45,127 nt of DNA from contig JAUCGL010000019.1 of assembly GCA_030378105.1 (NCBI GenBank), positions 1 to 45,127 on the forward strand, written 5' to 3'. Both the position numbers and the translations under genes were made by a program. Positions 42,629 through 45,127 of this stretch are shown here, piece after piece. A model generated the notes under the pieces. The model saw nothing but the letters and a program-made list of their open reading frames with translations, had not been told where the DNA came from and made no database searches. Each line of letters opens with the position of its first letter. Position 1 is the stretch's first letter. Origin of the DNA: Candidatus Halobeggiatoa sp. HSG11 (GTDB lineage Bacteria; Pseudomonadota; Gammaproteobacteria; Beggiatoales; Beggiatoaceae).

Positions 42629-42904
42629 TTTTTGTTTATCGACATCTAAATTGATACCGGAAAATAAACTAACTTCTTTATTAAGCAATTTAATAACTTC
42701 AATAAGAACATTTGAAATGATTAATTCCGATCTAGCTTTTTCTGTGTTAATAGCCAAAGCAAGAGGAATATTAAAATCCAAGCTTTCAATTAATAATGGG
42801 CTTATTTCAACTTCTTTGATTTGAGAAAAAATATCTTTATTCTCAATAACTTCTAACTCAAATTCTTTTTGAACTTGGTCTAATGTAAAATCGCTATAAG
42901 GCAT
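42584..42904 (-). pseudogene. Conserved hypothetical protein, 3'-truncated by a family B MITE
   Basis: The frame encodes 106 aa starting MPYSDFTLDQVQKEFELEVI. From NIPLALAINTEKARSELIIS to LFSGINLDVDKQKG it resembles the N-terminal half of a roughly 200-aa hypothetical family seen in cyanobacteria and sulfur bacteria. There the text continues with an NGFCDFI-type strand and an EAKN motif suggestive of a nuclease-like fold. Here the last 13-14 residues (NPKQSSDNFKKNR) are encoded by the MITE ending at 42628, so the C-terminal half is gone. The gene is 22 bp downstream of an XRE regulator gene. The family resemblance is from memory. Confidence 0.65.
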
Positions 42905-42926
42905 AATAATATACTTATTTAATAAA

Positions 42927-43331
42927 TCAATCTTTCTGTTTCAAAATTTCATTCATCTCTCTTAAATCAGATATTTGCTGTTTTAAATATTCAATTTCTT
43001 TAGATTGTTGTTCTATTAACTGACGAGAGCTTTCTAGTTCTTTGATTAAGTCTTTGGCGGAGTCAATGTAGTTGTTTTGGTTGCTGACATAAGAATTTTG
43101 GTGATTATCATTATGATTGTTAAAAACCATACTTTCGTTAAAATTAAATAAATCTTTCAATTCAATTTCAAATGCTTCGGCGATTTTTTCTAACCTAAGT
43201 ACTTGTAAATTTGTTTCTCCTCGTTCGATTTTAGCGTAACCATTTGCTGACAATCCTATCCTTCCTGCCATTTCTTCCCTTGACCAGCCTTTAAGAGTAC
43301 GCATGAACTTGATTTGTTCGTGTAGTTGCAT
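42927..43331 (-). CDS. XRE-family regulator with C-terminal coiled coil
   Basis: This 134-aa protein has an XRE helix-turn-helix at residues 3-62 (LHEQIKFMRTLKGWSREEMAGRIGLSANGYAKIERGETNLQVLRLEKIAEAF). An Asn/His-rich linker (NFNESMVFNNHNDNHQNSY) and a coiled coil from about 90 (AKDLIKELESSRQLIEQQSKEIEYLKQQI) follow. This architecture is common in sulfur bacteria and cyanobacteria. The coiled coil may drive oligomerisation. It faces away from the 43520 gene, so a shared intergenic operator is possible. Confidence 0.88.
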   Translation of the reverse strand: MQLHEQIKFMRTLKGWSREEMAGRIGLSANGYAKIERGETNLQVLRLEKIAEAFEIELKDLFNFNESMVFNNHNDNHQNSYVSNQNNYIDSAKDLIKELESSRQLIEQQSKEIEYLKQQISDLREMNEILKQKD

Positions 43332-43519
43332 AGGTCATTTTCTATTCAGGTTCTAAGACATTTTGACTTCTACCATATTCACTATTATGGAGTGAATCTG
43401 GTAATTGCATAAAATATATACTCAAAAGGTGTTAAATAAAACTGTGGGTTGGTTGTTTTGAGTAGAAATGTTAGTTTAACATATTAGAATATTCAATAAA
43501 AGAGGAGTTTTATTTTGGT

Positions 43520-44584
43520 ATGGAAACAGAGCATAGGCATGCAATATTAAAAAAATTATTTTATTACCTAGTGGGTGGGATATTTGTTGCAATAATCATA
43601 CCACTTATAATTGATAAATCTGAAATTATTGATTGTTTTAGAGGTGGTAATGACTGCAAGCTTAAAGCAAATTTATATACATATGACAATAATCATCAAT
43701 ATACTCCTTTTGGAAAAGAAAAATCCATAAAGATATATAAAAATAATGATTTAAAGCAATGTGATTCCTATGATATAAAATTTGATTTTGAGAAAGTTGA
43801 ACGGTGGTGGATTCCTAATTCTTGGTCTGTCGTAAATGAACGTCATATTTATATTTTTCAGGTTGATAGGAATGATGACAAAATTTATGATATTGATATG
43901 CTTTTCAATGATTCTTTTTTAGTTTCAAAAGGTGATCTTTATTTGCCTAATGATGGGCATTTTTCATTGCATGATAGTGAATTAGGTAAAAAGGAGATTT
44001 ACTTACTTGATTTTGAAAAGCCTAAAGAATATTTAGACAAAGAGTATGAAACTTTATCTGATGGAGGACAAAAGCATATTTTTTATGATAATTTTTTGAA
44101 GAAATATGAGCCTGTTCTTAGTTTTGATTTGAAAGATAATATTGATGAATGTCCTCCCAAAGTTGAAGTTGATTATCAGTATTTATCAAAAAATGGTGAT
44201 GGTAAATGGCAATCTTTGAAAAATGAAGATGTATTGCAAGTTGGAAATTATTTTAGAGTAAATTTTAAGACTTTTGAGGACTTATATATTTATTTTTTTA
44301 TTTATGATGAAGAAGGTATATTGGAGGTGATTACATCCTTAGTAAAAGCTAACGAAATTGAATCTCACTTATTCAAAGCAGCACAATATGAAATACCACC
44401 AAGTTCAGGAAGACAGCTTGGTAAAAGTGCTGGAAAGGAAAAACTTTATTTTCTCGCACTACGAAATAGAGATGTTATTTTAGAGCAGTATTATAGTAAC
44501 CAGCAAAGTAATGTACTTATTAATTATCTTGAGAAATTTAAAATTTCAAAAGAAGGTTATATGAGTGTAATTCATGTTAATTAG
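43520..44584 (+). CDS. Membrane-anchored protein with DUF4384-like domains
   Basis: This 354-aa protein has a short cytoplasmic N-terminus, one membrane helix (about residues 14-31, YYLVGGIFVAIIIPLII) and an extracytoplasmic part with two halves of similar layout. The first (about 65-170) includes HIYIFQVDRNDDKIYDI, YLPNDG and KKEIYLLDFEK. The second (about 240-335) includes YFRVNFKTFEDLYIYFFIYDEEG, YEIPPSSG and EKLYFLALR. This strand order (a YIY segment, a PPxxG loop, a final E-xYF strand) is that of DUF4384. AGAGGAG stands 12 bp before the ATG. The gene overlaps the frame of the next gene and probably forms an operon with it. Confidence 0.72.
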   Translation: METEHRHAILKKLFYYLVGGIFVAIIIPLIIDKSEIIDCFRGGNDCKLKANLYTYDNNHQYTPFGKEKSIKIYKNNDLKQCDSYDIKFDFEKVERWWIPNSWSVVNERHIYIFQVDRNDDKIYDIDMLFNDSFLVSKGDLYLPNDGHFSLHDSELGKKEIYLLDFEKPKEYLDKEYETLSDGGQKHIFYDNFLKKYEPVLSFDLKDNIDECPPKVEVDYQYLSKNGDGKWQSLKNEDVLQVGNYFRVNFKTFEDLYIYFFIYDEEGILEVITSLVKANEIESHLFKAAQYEIPPSSGRQLGKSAGKEKLYFLALRNRDVILEQYYSNQQSNVLINYLEKFKISKEGYMSVIHVN

Positions 44585-44597
44585 AGAGGATTGTGAT

Positions 44598-45026
44598 ATG
44601 TATTTTAGATTTTTTTTGCTTGCTATTTTTATAGGTTTAGCAAATATAGCTCATGCAAGTGATTCGTATAAAGGAATTAGATTTGTTGATGATAATGGTA
44701 ACACAAAAATGTCTGCTTATGTAGTTCCTGAAGGTAGTACAAAAATTAATAGTACTACTATTGCCCTTAAAACTGGTGATAAATTTAAAATTGAATTGAA
44801 TATTAGTAAGGAAGGATATATTTATATTTATGGTGTTGATTCTGAAGGAAAATTTGAAGAATTAGTTAGGCTTGGTAAATCAAAACATTACTTTAATGCA
44901 GGAAACCATATTTTGCCACCAAACGGTAGTTTTGAATTATTAGGTGATGGTAAGATGAAAGAAGAACTGTATTTTGTAGTTAATAAGGATAAGCTTAATG
45001 TATGTAGATACACAAAAGTATTTTAA
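44598..45026 (+). CDS. Secreted DUF4384-like single-domain protein
   Basis: The ATG at 44598 is chosen because GAGAGGATTG precedes it; an upstream in-frame start at 44574 overlaps the previous gene. The 142-aa product has a signal peptide (YFRFFLLAIFIGLANIAHA-SDS). The DUF4384-like domain includes LKTGDKFKIELNISKEGYIYIYGVDSEGKF, NHILPPNGSFELLGDG and KEELYFVVNK. It resembles the second half of the preceding protein, so the pair may be paralogous partners, one anchored and one periplasmic. DUF4384 proteins often accompany caspase-like peptidases or kinases; none is visible here. Confidence 0.75.
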   Translation: MYFRFFLLAIFIGLANIAHASDSYKGIRFVDDNGNTKMSAYVVPEGSTKINSTTIALKTGDKFKIELNISKEGYIYIYGVDSEGKFEELVRLGKSKHYFNAGNHILPPNGSFELLGDGKMKEELYFVVNKDKLNVCRYTKVF

Positions 45027-45092
45027 CAAAAAATATGATATACTATAATCAGATAAAATTTCAAACCATCCACTACAAGAGAACATAAAAAC

Positions 45093-45127
45093 ATGTTATT
45101 TGTCAATCCATTAACAGACTCAGAAAG
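45093..45127 (+). CDS. Start of a gene running off the window (possibly an IS630-type transposase)
   Basis: The ATG at 45093 with AAGAGAA upstream opens MLFVNPLTDSE and runs off the edge. The NPLTDSE start resembles the N-terminal helix-turn-helix region of IS630-family transposases, but eleven codons cannot settle it. Confidence 0.35.
   Translation, partial: MLFVNPLTDSE

Noticed and set aside
1-45127. tRNA, rRNA and origin of replication
   Set aside because: No cloverleaf with conserved tRNA loops, no rRNA-like sequence and no dnaA-box cluster was recognised by eye. The cloverleaf at 7406-7471 lacks tRNA features.

Overview
The window comes from a low-GC gammaproteobacterium. The gene set (full-length HrpA, GlnE, PhaB with a phasin, GspI/GspJ, a YejF-type ABC ATPase, CheC), the many toxin-antitoxin modules, the GGDEF-EAL/REC signalling proteins and the very repeat-rich AT-rich spacers fit a large sulfur bacterium of the Thiotrichales/Beggiatoaceae type. 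That placement is inference from gene content and style; no rRNA or other phylogenetic marker is present.

Layout. 1-126: end of an ISAs1-family element. 495-1513: type II secretion pseudopilin genes gspI-gspJ. 2012-4069: 3' remnant of a secreted two-discoidin-domain lectin-like gene, cut by a second, decayed ISAs1 copy (4070-5271). 5312-5508: a 197-bp MITE with an 11-bp target duplication. 5557-6294: a secreted DUF1566 protein whose last 47 codons are GC-rich and dominated by NNC codons, the signature of a diversity-generating-retroelement (DGR) variable region. 6295-7974: a repeat yard with no convincing gene. 7975-11889: hrpA. 11968-14349: a defence/toxin patch (DUF1883-TIR gene with one in-frame stop, a vapBC-like pair and mazEF). 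14554-17115: a GspE/PilB-type ATPase and an Sfp-type phosphopantetheinyl transferase. 17489-20348: IS1-like insA remnant, LysR regulator, a small protein and an AI-2E/PerM exporter. 20554-21133: nested repeats. 21129-24385: a Pnkp-like kinase-phosphatase that stops inside a repeat, and yejF. 24428-29898: two more toxin-antitoxin pairs and a cluster of secreted proteins (coiled-coil ClpP-like protease, small Cys protein, large protein with tail-fibre-like repeats). 29926-33470: response regulators and PHA genes. 33936-36827: glnE. 37349-39867: ABC exporter-type pair. 39935-40892: REC plus CheC phosphatase. 41296-42326: ExbB/ExbD pair. 42584-45127: truncated gene, XRE regulator, two DUF4384-like genes and the first codons of another gene.

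Two themes stand out. First, mobile DNA: at least five short repeat families (called A-E here) plus IS1-like and ISAs1-like elements are inserted into each other and into genes. Several have clean 8-bp or 11-bp target duplications, so insertion order can be read directly. Family B elements share their ends with an IS1-like transposase remnant in the same window and look like its non-autonomous derivatives. Second, surface and conflict biology: a probable hypervariable secreted protein, lectin-like and tail-fibre-like secreted proteins, four toxin-antitoxin pairs and a TIR effector.

The remaining genes are ordinary housekeeping or signalling genes. I saw no rRNA, tRNA, CRISPR array, reverse transcriptase or replication origin.
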